From positions 62,001 to 126,000 of the forward strand of contig JACIWW010000001.1 of assembly GCA_014360905.1 (NCBI GenBank): a stretch of 64,000 nt of DNA, in the 5' to 3' direction. The notes below the pieces were generated by a model. It saw only the letters and a program-made list of their open reading frames with translations. It made no database searches and was not told where the DNA came from. How positions within the stretch are numbered: the stretch's first letter is position 1; every line of letters begins with the position of its first letter. Positions 43,701-49,914 of the stretch are shown in pieces. The translations under genes were made by a program, and so were the position numbers. Source of the DNA: Chloroflexota bacterium. Lineage in GTDB: Bacteria; Chloroflexota; Anaerolineae; UBA2200.

Positions 43701-43926
43701 CAAGTGGCTGAAAGACCGCAGAGACCGCACCCTCACCCTGGACGACATCCGTACCTACTGCCGCATCGTCACGGCGCTGGCGCGGACCATTGAATTGCAG
43801 CAGGAGATTGACGGCCCCTATCCGGAGGCGGAGAAAGAGATCGTCCCCCTGCCAGGCGCGGAAACCAAAACCAAGACGGACAGCCTAACAAACGGGTCCA
43901 CGCGACGGCGTACCCGCCGCCCGTGA
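40717..43926 (+). CDS. Type IIG/ISP-like restriction-modification enzyme (integron cassette gene)
   Basis: A 1069-residue fused enzyme. Near the N-terminus, NPDFRLW...GYVEAKKP is a PD-(D/E)xK nuclease site (about residues 68-85). The methyltransferase core has motif I LLDPAAGTMTF (about residue 366) and motif IV GNPPYSG (about residue 487). The C-terminal third matches the specificity domain of Type ISP enzymes (FDVRYTYYTGRNKGF). No helicase domain is present. One protein should both methylate and cut DNA. Codon use is markedly GC-richer than that of its neighbours. GAGG precedes ATG by 5 nt and the stop lies inside an attC site, so it was acquired as a cassette. Confidence 0.92.
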   Translation: MSDPTPFKAYFKELHAVAQQGDAREESFYPALANMLKTFADATGRKHIRVTTLPKPTDAGNPDFRLWNGTDRIVGYVEAKKPTEERLDEIEQSEQLTRYRATFPNLILTNFFEFRLYRNGERIQTVLAARPFVLTRLHTTPVLEKGDDLRTLLDRFLDFSLPQSFTAESLAVELAKRTRFLRDVVAQQLAQEKDAPGVLTGFFEAFQTYLIGALTPEDFADLFAQTITYGLFAARTRAGDGFNRRAAFDAIPHTIGVLRDLFRFISLGELPEQLAWCVDDIAEVLAVADVPGILDRYYHEGKGSDPIVHFYETFLAQYDPAERERRGVYYTPEPVVGYIVRSLRGILKTHFGKRDGLASDDVTLLDPAAGTMTFIARAAERAVAEFVAKYGQGGRADFIRRHILKNFYAFELMMAPYAIGHLKMSFFLDEFDYHLADNERMPFYLTNTLDMSELEGSKLPGLSSLAEESHLALQVKRDTPILVILGNPPYSGHSANTGAWIRGLIETYKQVDGKPLGEKNPKWLQDDYVKFLRFAQWKIEQAGRGVVGMITNHGYLDNPTFRGMRQSLMRTFDEIYVLDLHGNSLKKETAPDGSKDENVFDIRQGVAIAFFVKRGGKTKSDAVVRHADLYGSREAKYEWLKAHDIADTGWRELKPKLPFYLFVPQSEAYFEHYSRFPSVNNVFVESNTGLIAGRDRLAIQFSRDEVWHTVLTFSQMPPELARQAFQLGKDARDWSITAAQKDLNTFGFNKERIVPILYRPFDVRYTYYTGRNKGFLRWCYPHFMRHMLAGENVGLVTARQMDTSGIQQVFVANSVIDAHSITSAVSISYLFPLYLYPDTSKKDLFSKPEPDEREPNLDPTVVAALASAYGWEPTPEDIFHYVYAVLYAPTYRTKYAEFLRMDFPRIPFTADAELFRQLAALGERLVALHLLKSPELDPPIARFQGEGDGKVIVSGKKGLRYDAERKRVYINPNQYFEGVPPEVWAYQIGGYQVCHKWLKDRRDRTLTLDDIRTYCRIVTALARTIELQQEIDGPYPEAEKEIVPLPGAETKTKTDSLTNGSTRRRTRRP

Positions 43927-43941
43927 GCGGTGACGTTGGGC
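43883..43941 (+). other. attC site (59-base element) of the restriction-modification cassette
   Basis: R'' GCCTAAC (43883-43889) matches RYYYAAC, and R' GTTGGGC (43935-43941) matches GTTRRRY. The element is exactly 59 bp, with an imperfect inner palindrome around CGGCG-TACC-CGCCG. The coding frame of the cassette ends inside it. Confidence 0.85.
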
Positions 43942-44018
43942 GCGTGGCGCTTTGGTCAGCCCTTGAAACAACCCGTTATCCAGCGAGAGCATTCACTGCG
44001 AATCGCGATGGCTCTGTG

Positions 44019-44225
44019 TCAAGAACTCATGTTCTCTAGGTTGCCCTGTTGCCGTGCTAAACCAATTCCTTCAGCGCTCTTGATGCCGTGCTTGGAAGCC
44101 AGTTCCAGGCTGTAACGGTAAGCACTGGCCAGGTTCTCTGCCTCCCCTTGCGTTCCACCGCGGTAGATGGGACCCACGGCATGGATGTTGTGGAGGGCGA
44201 TGGCGGCGCAGGATGTGGCGAGCTG
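44019..44225 (-). pseudogene. Macro-domain (ADP-ribose-binding) fragment
   Basis: On the minus strand [20 protein letters not shown] then [20 protein letters not shown] and KHGIKS match the centre of a macro domain. The match stops after KHGIKS and a short unrelated tail runs to a TGA at 44019. The N-terminal half is replaced by a transposase fragment, so this is a decayed fusion rather than a gene. Confidence 0.7.
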
Positions 44226-44322
44226 TGGCGCTGATGCTGCCCGTTTCCTGATAGGTTTGCACGAGATGTGTCTTGCTTACGCGATTCATCGTGTATACTT
44301 CCCGGTAGGCCAGATCGGCCAT
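44226..44322 (-). mobile_element. IS481-like transposase N-terminal fragment
   Basis: ATG 44322 (complement) with AGGAGG upstream encodes [20 protein letters not shown] and [15 protein letters not shown], the N-terminal helix-turn-helix of an IS481-type transposase. It runs directly into macro-domain sequence at about 44225. The catalytic DDE part is absent. Confidence 0.6.
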
Positions 44323-44380
44323 AGGGGGTGCTCCTCCTGGTGAAGTTTTTGCCACAACTCTTACCACAGGAGCACCCCCT
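44323..44380. repeat. 13-bp inverted repeat flanking the transposase leader
   Basis: AGGGGGTGCTCCT (44323-44335) and AGGAGCACCCCCT (44368-44380) are perfect inverse copies separated by 32 nt. It may be part of an insertion-sequence end or a leader hairpin of the transposase. Confidence 0.7.
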
Positions 44381-44439
44381 TTTATCAAGATCGCCTGCAT
44401 CACCTGGTAACGATCTGTTGGCGCAAGCGTAATGAAGCT

Positions 44440-44468
44440 TTGTCTATTCTGCTACACATGGCTATAAT
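44440..44468 (+). promoter_or_regulatory. Sigma70-type promoter of the sufCB operon
   Basis: TTGTCT at 44440-44445, 17 nt spacer, TATAAT at 44463-44468. A leader of about 150 nt separates it from sufC. Confidence 0.72.
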
Positions 44469-44534
44469 ATAACTTGTGGTCACGGGACCGTCTCTTAAAG
44501 CATGTGTCCCTTGACTGTCTAATTGCCGACGGGG

Positions 44535-44580
44535 AGCCTCTGCCTGGAAGATGCATATCTACGTCTGGCAGGTAGAGGCT
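44535..44580 (+). promoter_or_regulatory. Leader stem-loop upstream of sufC
   Basis: AGCCTCTGCCTG (44535-44546) pairs with CAGGTAGAGGCT (44569-44580), one G-U pair, across a 22-nt loop, followed by CTTTCT. A second weaker stem (GTCACGGGAC with GTCCCTTGAC) lies upstream. This may be a regulatory leader; no known riboswitch class was recognised. Confidence 0.5.
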
Positions 44581-44624
44581 CTTTCTACGCTGTGGAAACA
44601 CACTCAATGCGAAAGAGGTGCAAA

Positions 44625-45380
44625 ATGCACAATGGCTATCTTTTGCGCGTGGAGAATCTCCATCTGCAACGACAAGAGAAAAAGATCCTGCGCGGCGTAA
44701 CTTTTGAAATTGCGCCCTGGCAGGTATTTGCACTCCTGGGCCGCAATGGCTCAGGTAAGTCCAGCCTGGCTTACACCTTGATGGGTTGTGCGGGATATAG
44801 CCCTTCCGAGGGACGCATCCTCTTCAATGGCCAGGACATTACCAACCTCTCCATTACCGAACGCGCACGGCTAGGCATGACCCTAGCGTGGCAAGAACCT
44901 GCCCGCTTTGAGGGACTGAAGGTAAAGGACTATCTCGCGCTGGGAATGAAGGAACCATTGCGGGAGCGGATGGAAGCGGCACTGAACGCCGTAGCTCTCT
45001 CTCCGCTCTCCTATCTGGAACGCACCGTCAACGATGCCCTTTCCGGTGGCGAACGGAAGCGCATCGAACTGGCTGCCGTCTATGCAATGCACCCGCGTCT
45101 AGCCATCCTCGACGAGCCCGATTCGGGCATTGATGTGCTTTCGCTGGATGACATTGCCCGTCTGATTCGCCGCCTGGCTGCAGAGGGAACTTCTGTGCTG
45201 CTCATTACACACCGCAACGAGATGGTATCGGTGGCTGATAAAGCAGCGTTGATGTGCGCAGGCGAAATCCTGCGCGTTGGAAAACCGCAGGCGATGTGCG
45301 ACTATTACACCAGCCGTTGCCAGCCGTGTGTGACGGCCGAAGCCGTGGAGCCCGTCGGAGATGAGTATGAGCGATTTTGA
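44625..45380 (+). CDS. sufC: SufC-like Fe-S cluster assembly ATPase
   Basis: A 251-residue ABC ATPase with Walker A (GRNGSGKSS), the SufC-type region TLAWQEPARFEGLKVKDYL, signature LSGGERKRIELA and Walker B (LAILDEPDSGIDV), the last being characteristic of SufC. ATG 44625 follows AAGAGGTG by 4 nt; an open frame extends to 44523 through the leader hairpin and is less likely. It overlaps sufB by 14 nt. It drives the SufBC scaffold in Fe-S cluster building, which fits a genome rich in Fe-S proteins. Confidence 0.9.
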   Translation: MHNGYLLRVENLHLQRQEKKILRGVTFEIAPWQVFALLGRNGSGKSSLAYTLMGCAGYSPSEGRILFNGQDITNLSITERARLGMTLAWQEPARFEGLKVKDYLALGMKEPLRERMEAALNAVALSPLSYLERTVNDALSGGERKRIELAAVYAMHPRLAILDEPDSGIDVLSLDDIARLIRRLAAEGTSVLLITHRNEMVSVADKAALMCAGEILRVGKPQAMCDYYTSRCQPCVTAEAVEPVGDEYERF

Positions 45381-46302
45381 AGCTATCTTGAAAGCCTATG
45401 AGCGCTCAGGGGGCAATCCTCATTTCCTCAAGTCATCGCGTGTGGCCAGCCTGGTCGTCAGCGGCAATCGCATCCTGGGTGCAAACGAAGTCGCTGGGAT
45501 TCACCTCATCTCTGAACCATTGCCAGATGGAGTGCGGGTCAAAGTAGTAATTGAACCAGGGATCAAACTGGACACCCCGGCCCATCTCTGCTTTGGAGTG
45601 ATCCCGACGGAAGGCACGCAGCGCATCCTATCCGAATTCGAAATTGGCGCAGGGGCCAAAGCGGATTTCATCGCTCACTGCACCTTCCCCAATGCCAAGC
45701 GCATTGTGCACCTCATGGAAGCGCAGATCCATGTAGGCCGCGACGCTCAAATGAAATACTCCGAGACTCATTATCACGGTGAAGAAGGGGGCGCCGAAGT
45801 GCTGCCCAAAGCCCAGATTGTCGTAGATGAAGGTGGGCAGTATACAGCAGAATTCACATTGACCACCGGTCGTGTGGGCAAGCTAGATCTGGATTACGTA
45901 GTGGACGTAGGCGCCCACGGAGTGGCTGAGCTGACCACCAAAGCCTATGGCTACGGTACAGATACCATCTCTGTGAAAGAAACTATCCATTTAAATGGCG
46001 AGGCGGCGCGTGGCCTAGCTAAGGCACGCATTGCTGTGCGCGATCAAGCCACCAGTGAGGTAATCGGCACAACCGAAGGAAACGCCCCCTTTGCTCGTGG
46101 CCATGTGGACTGCATCGAAATTGTACGCGATAAAGCGATAGCCAATGCCATCCCCGTGGTCAAGGTAACGGATCCCCGTGCGTACGTAACCCATGAAGCA
46201 GCCATTGGCACCGTGGACAAGAAGGAACTGGAGACATTGATGGCTCGCGGTCTGGATGAGGAGACCGCTGTGGATGTGATTATCCGAGGCATGTTACGGT
46301 AG
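45367..46302 (+). CDS. sufB: SufB/SufD-family Fe-S assembly scaffold
   Basis: A 311-residue SufBD-domain protein (EFEIGAGAKADFIAHCTFPN, and the C-terminal TDPRAYVTHEAAIGTVDKK). It is shorter than E. coli SufB (about 495 residues) and stands with SufC only, matching the minimal two-gene SUF-like systems of many anaerobes. ATG 45367 has GGAG 7 nt upstream; ATG 45361 is also possible. The conserved late Glu/His (YVTHEAA) is present. SufS/SufE partners are not in the window. Confidence 0.88.
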   Translation: MSDFEAILKAYERSGGNPHFLKSSRVASLVVSGNRILGANEVAGIHLISEPLPDGVRVKVVIEPGIKLDTPAHLCFGVIPTEGTQRILSEFEIGAGAKADFIAHCTFPNAKRIVHLMEAQIHVGRDAQMKYSETHYHGEEGGAEVLPKAQIVVDEGGQYTAEFTLTTGRVGKLDLDYVVDVGAHGVAELTTKAYGYGTDTISVKETIHLNGEAARGLAKARIAVRDQATSEVIGTTEGNAPFARGHVDCIEIVRDKAIANAIPVVKVTDPRAYVTHEAAIGTVDKKELETLMARGLDEETAVDVIIRGMLR

Positions 46303-46321
46303 CTGCGAAGTGCACAGCAAT

Positions 46322-46350
46322 TTGACTTTTGGGCAAAATTGTTGTATATA
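46322..46350 (+). promoter_or_regulatory. Promoter and operator of the third arsR-type gene
   Basis: TTGACT at 46322-46327, 17 nt spacer, TATATA at 46345-46350 (or TATAAT at 46347). TATAAA (46354-46359) and TTTATA (46366-46371) just downstream form an inverted repeat suitable for the ArsR protein. Confidence 0.65.
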
Positions 46351-46387
46351 ATATATAAATGTCGGTTTATACAAATGGGCTACGCTC

Positions 46388-46750
46388 ATGAAAATCATAA
46401 CGACAGAACTGCAACAAATTGCGCAGACAGAACCTAGCATCCTGAAGGACCTCGCTGCTGACCTGGGCATCATTGCTGACGAGACACGGTTGCGCATTCT
46501 CGATCTTTTGGTCAGTGGCGAGCAATGCGTGTGCGATATCACAAAGGCGCTTGAACTATCGCAACCACTGGCTTCCTATCATCTGGCGGTGCTACGCGCG
46601 GCGGGATTAGTACGCACACGCCGCGATGCACGTTGGGCCTACTATTCCCTCAATTGGCAACGCCTGCAGGGCATTGTCGCCTCTTGCCAGCAGCTTTTCG
46701 ATTCCGGACGTGTGTCGAATGTGCCAACACCAAAAGCACGTTGTCCATGA
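46388..46750 (+). CDS. ArsR-family metalloid-responsive repressor
   Basis: A 120-residue winged-helix repressor with ADETRLRILDLLVSGEQCVC, where CVCDI is the canonical ArsR metalloid site in the recognition helix region. RTRRDARWAYYSLNWQRLQG forms the wing. It heads a three-gene group with a seleno-glutaredoxin-like protein and a small protein, and the AT-rich inverted repeat at its promoter is the likely operator. Arsenite, antimonite or a similar thiophile is the expected inducer. Confidence 0.9.
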   Translation: MKIITTELQQIAQTEPSILKDLAADLGIIADETRLRILDLLVSGEQCVCDITKALELSQPLASYHLAVLRAAGLVRTRRDARWAYYSLNWQRLQGIVASCQQLFDSGRVSNVPTPKARCP

Positions 46751-46789
46751 ATACATCATGACCAACATTTGCAGAGGAATGAATTCACC

Positions 46790-47101
46790 ATGACGCAACA
46801 ACCTACGCGACCATGCAAATGCAAATCCCGTATGCAACCAGACGGTTCACAGAGCAAAAGTGCAGCCGCGACGCCAGCGCCAAATGCGGTCCAGATCTTT
46901 AGCAAAGCTGGATGTCCTTATACCCGTGCCCTAAGGCGCAAGCTGGAACATGATGGCCTGCCTTATGTAGAGTATGATGTGCTCCAAGAGCCGGATATGC
47001 TCCAGCGAATGTTAGCCTTGAACGGCGGGCAACGGAAGGTGCCCACTATCGTAATGGGCGAGCAAGTCATCATTGGGTTCCATGGCTCCTGAGCAGTATA
47101 A
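46790..47101 (+). CDS. Glutaredoxin-like selenoprotein ending Sec-x-x-stop (Uxx-star type)
   Basis: A glutaredoxin fold: AVQIFSKAGCPYTRALRRKL (monothiol-like CPYT site), VPTIVMGEQVIIGFHGS. At GS the frame meets TGA (47090-47092, residue 101), then GCA GTA TAA, i.e. Sec-Ala-Val-stop. A C-terminal U-x-x-stop is, from memory, the defining feature of the Uxx-star family of glutaredoxin-like (seleno)proteins. A bulged hairpin follows at SECIS distance. ATG 46790 is preferred over 46769. The N-terminus has CKCKSR. It is coupled to an ArsR gene, which suggests metalloid or selenium stress. Confidence 0.78.
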
Positions 47102-47102
47102 G

Positions 47103-47122
47103 CTGGCGGCCGTGCGCCGCAG
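47103..47122 (+). promoter_or_regulatory. Candidate SECIS hairpin after the Uxx-star UGA
   Basis: CTG-(bulged G)-CGGC pairs with GCCGCAG around the loop CGTGC (47111-47115). The loop starts 18 nt after TGA 47090-47092 and lies beyond the TAA stop, as for C-terminal Sec genes. Confidence 0.6.
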
Positions 47123-47164
47123 TAAGTTGAGGCCTCCGAAACCATATAGCAGAAGGAGAGCATT

Positions 47165-47461
47165 ATGAATGAGCAGGAATTGGAGGAATTCCTGGCCACC
47201 ATTACACCGGAGCGCATTCGCCAACTAGTTTTGGAGCTTGAGCCACAGCAACCTAAGGCGGATCGCGGCACGGTAGGCTTGTGGCAAATACTAGAAGCGC
47301 TAACCCTCGACCTGCCTATTACGGAGGCTGCGGATCAATCGCAGTTAGAGATGCGTCTGCGCAAAGCGGTCATAGCCGCTGTTGAGCAGATTGAGGGCAT
47401 GACTTTTGTCGAAGGCGATGGCTGATGAACCCCTGATTTCATCTCCCTGGAAGGGAGATAG
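47165..47461 (+). CDS. Small protein with possible tandem-UGA extension
   Basis: Residues 1-86 run MNEQELEEFLATITPERIRQ to FVEGDG, then two adjacent TGA codons (47423-47428) and TPDFISLEGR to TAG 47461. A perfect 8-bp hairpin with loop GGA begins 13 nt after the second TGA. GGAGAG precedes ATG 47165. If the TGAs are Sec codons the protein has 98 residues and a Sec pair near its end; if not, it ends at 47425. Family unknown. The hairpin could instead be a terminator, since the next gene is convergent. Confidence 0.5.
47441..47459 (+). promoter_or_regulatory. 8-bp hairpin, SECIS-like or terminator
   Basis: ATCTCCCT (47441-47448) pairs perfectly with AGGGAGAT (47452-47459), loop GGA. It starts 13 nt after the second TGA, its loop is at 20-23 nt, and it lacks a following T-run on either strand. 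Confidence 0.5.
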
Positions 47462-47485
47462 CATCTTTCTTCCGCCAATGGCGGC

Positions 47486-48952
47486 CTATTCTAGAAGGCG
47501 GTACAGTTTCTGAAATACCCGATGCCTTGAGGCATAAAAGGCGCACTGTTCTGGATTGGGCATGAAAGCAGTAGAGACCCTTGGGGCTTGCGAAGCCCCA
47601 AGGGTCTTCATGTTTCCCAAGGCCCAATGGCCGAGCATTGCTGCGCCAAGGGCGGATGCATCAGGCACCTCCACTGGCATGAGAGGGATGCGCAGCACAT
47701 CTGCCAGAATCTGTATCCATACGGGAGAACGGACAACAGCTCCAGTGAGCCGCACTGGTTCCTCTCCTTGGTCTCCCCCCGCGAGGGCTTCCCAGACATC
47801 CGCCAGACAAAAGGCTACTCCCTCTAAAGTGGCGCGTGCCACATGCGCACGAGTATGCTCTAGACTCAAGCCATAGATGACTGCCCGCACCGTAGGGTTC
47901 CAGTGTGGATTGCGCTCACCACTGAAATAAGGCAATACCAGCACACCGCCAGCACCAGCAGGGGCCGTAGACGCATCCTCCAGCAGCTGCTGATACCCTA
48001 GCTCCGCGGGCAGCTCAGGGTAGAACCTCTCGCGTATCCACTGCAATGCCAGTCCACCATTGTTGATGGACCCACCGGCAAACCAACGTCCGTCCACGAG
48101 AAAATAACACCAGGTGCGCTCAGCGACGTCAAACTGCGGCTGCGGAACGATTTTGCGGATGGCACCACTGGTGCCGATGGAAACCACAACCTGCCCAGGG
48201 GATACAGCCCCAGCACCTAGATTTGCCAAGCCTCCATCGCTAGCCCCCGCTACCACGGGCAAGCCTCGTGGCAAGCCCATCTCACTCGCCACCTGCTGAT
48301 TCAATTCTCCGACCACTGCTGCAGGTGAGATGAGGGGTGGCAACTGATCAGGTGTCACTCCAGCCAGACCCAGCGCTTCCGCATCCCAATCCAGATGTTC
48401 GAGATTGAGCAGCCCCGTAGTAGAAGCTAAGCTCAAGTCGGTAGCCCAGATACCAGTCAAACGATGCAGTACCCAGTCCTTGATGGCAACAAAGCGCGAA
48501 GCTCCTTGGCATACCGATTCCCGCAGCCACCACTGCAAACGTACAGGATGATAAGTAGAGCGCAGTGGACACCCAGTGCGCTGATACAAGGCATAGGGGT
48601 CAGTCTGGGCACGCAGAGCAGGCACATAGGACAAAGCACGGTTATCAGCCCAGGTCATCGCCAAGGCCAGCGGGCTAGCCTCTTTATCAACAGGAAATAA
48701 GCTATGCATGGCGCCACTGAGGCAAAGGCCATGGAGCTGCCTTCGATCCAGCTTTACCGCTAAAGTACGTATGGTCTCTACTACGCCACGCCAAACTTCG
48801 CGCACATCTTGCGCTGCCCAACCGGGATGAGGCGATTGCAGGCTGTATGAACTGGACGCGCTGGCAACAACACATCCATCGGCAGTCAATGCCACAGCTT
48901 TGCAATTGGTCGTGCCCAAATCAAGACCGATCAGCAAGGCATATCTCCCCAC
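47486..48952 (-). CDS. FGGY-family carbohydrate kinase
   Basis: A 488-residue kinase of the gluconate/xylulose type: an N-terminal phosphate loop (LIGLDLGTTNCKAVAL), a central ASDGGLANLGAGA segment, the ATP-site VVVSIGTSGAI and a C-terminal PDASALGAAMLGHWALG. The predicted start is GTG 48952. It phosphorylates a sugar or sugar acid in the cytoplasm; the substrate is not clear. A 33-bp perfect palindrome lies in the coding region near the C-terminus. It is followed upstream by a mutarotase-like gene and a GH13 enzyme on the same strand. Confidence 0.88.
   Translation of the reverse strand: MGRYALLIGLDLGTTNCKAVALTADGCVVASASSSYSLQSPHPGWAAQDVREVWRGVVETIRTLAVKLDRRQLHGLCLSGAMHSLFPVDKEASPLALAMTWADNRALSYVPALRAQTDPYALYQRTGCPLRSTYHPVRLQWWLRESVCQGASRFVAIKDWVLHRLTGIWATDLSLASTTGLLNLEHLDWDAEALGLAGVTPDQLPPLISPAAVVGELNQQVASEMGLPRGLPVVAGASDGGLANLGAGAVSPGQVVVSIGTSGAIRKIVPQPQFDVAERTWCYFLVDGRWFAGGSINNGGLALQWIRERFYPELPAELGYQQLLEDASTAPAGAGGVLVLPYFSGERNPHWNPTVRAVIYGLSLEHTRAHVARATLEGVAFCLADVWEALAGGDQGEEPVRLTGAVVRSPVWIQILADVLRIPLMPVEVPDASALGAAMLGHWALGNMKTLGASQAPRVSTAFMPNPEQCAFYASRHRVFQKLYRLLE
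47575..47607. repeat. Perfect 15-bp inverted repeat inside the kinase gene
   Basis: The arms AGACCCTTGGGGCTT (47575-47589) and AAGCCCCAAGGGTCT (47593-47607) flank a 3-nt GCG loop. It is in frame within the FGGY kinase at about residues 449-459, after the conserved ALGAAMLGHWALG segment. Confidence 0.85.
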
Positions 48953-48961
48953 CCAAAAGCC

Positions 48962-49879
48962 CTATCGGTCAGTCGTTTGCGCTATCTGCACCTTGGGCAA
49001 GATATGTTCATCCACGTCAGCATCGTCCTGGGGCACAGGCACATCGCGGAAGAGGAACCAATACTCGGTATGTTCAACTGCAGCGCCAGGCTGCAAGCGA
49101 ACCAGTGGCCCAAGCGTTTCGATCTCCAACATCTCCGCATCGGTGAATATCTCTGCTGAGCAGCCCAAGTCCGGATACGGTACCCCTGGCACGTAGTCAA
49201 AGCGGACCAAGAAAAGATGCCCATTACGAGCATAGGCTATCCAACCATCTGGGACCATCGCCCCGATTTTCTGATGCGTCTTGGCCCTTGGATCCTGTCG
49301 CAATAGGATATACTTACTGCTCCATGTATAGCGTGGATCAGCCATGTCCGTATATGCCCAAAGAGCAATGGTGCTCAGTGGTGTCAAAAATTCTGCATGT
49401 GCGCCACGTGGCGGCAGGGGGATAATCCCCGTACCTCCTGGAGCCATCACTGACAGCGCCCACGGAGCGAGCTCTACTGCCCAGCAATTGGTATTGCACA
49501 AGCGGTGGGTAACCTGCACATGGGGTCCTTCGCGCGAAAAGCGAATATCCATTTCCTTCTGTATGCCCGTGGCCATCTCTACAGGCTGTATCAGGCGCAC
49601 AAAATCTGGATATGTTTCCAACTGAACAGAGCCATTATCAGGAAAATAAGTGCGTGGCATGGCTTCGGGTGCATGCCATAGACGATGCCCCCCATAGATG
49701 CGCCATTCATCGCCACCCACCTTGCCCAGCATGGATTCGTATTCCTTAAATTCATTCTCCTCACCGATAAAACCAAAGCGGATAATGCGTGGACCAACAT
49801 CCGTGGTCACTACAAGGTCAACTAAGCCATTGGACAAGCGATAACTATTGGGCCATCCCTTGTAATTCAGTTTTTCCAT
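48962..49879 (-). CDS. Galactose-mutarotase-like (DUF4380-type) protein
   Basis: A 305-residue beta-sandwich-like protein. TTDVGPRIIRFGF and GGHRLWHAPEAMPRTYFPDN resemble the DUF4380/aldose-1-epimerase-like superfamily, which binds sugars; catalytic His/Glu assignment is uncertain. ATG 49879 is preferred over a TTG at 49903. It lies 9 nt before the kinase gene and after the GH13 gene, so these probably act on one carbohydrate. Confidence 0.72.
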   Translation of the reverse strand: MEKLNYKGWPNSYRLSNGLVDLVVTTDVGPRIIRFGFIGEENEFKEYESMLGKVGGDEWRIYGGHRLWHAPEAMPRTYFPDNGSVQLETYPDFVRLIQPVEMATGIQKEMDIRFSREGPHVQVTHRLCNTNCWAVELAPWALSVMAPGGTGIIPLPPRGAHAEFLTPLSTIALWAYTDMADPRYTWSSKYILLRQDPRAKTHQKIGAMVPDGWIAYARNGHLFLVRFDYVPGVPYPDLGCSAEIFTDAEMLEIETLGPLVRLQPGAAVEHTEYWFLFRDVPVPQDDADVDEHILPKVQIAQTTDR

Positions 49880-49914
49880 AACCTTGTTATCCTCATTACT
49901 CAACGAGTCTGTTA

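Noticed and set aside
43927-44018. A second cassette directly after the attC
   Set aside because: No further attC core pair and no open frame with a start was found before the macro-domain fragment.
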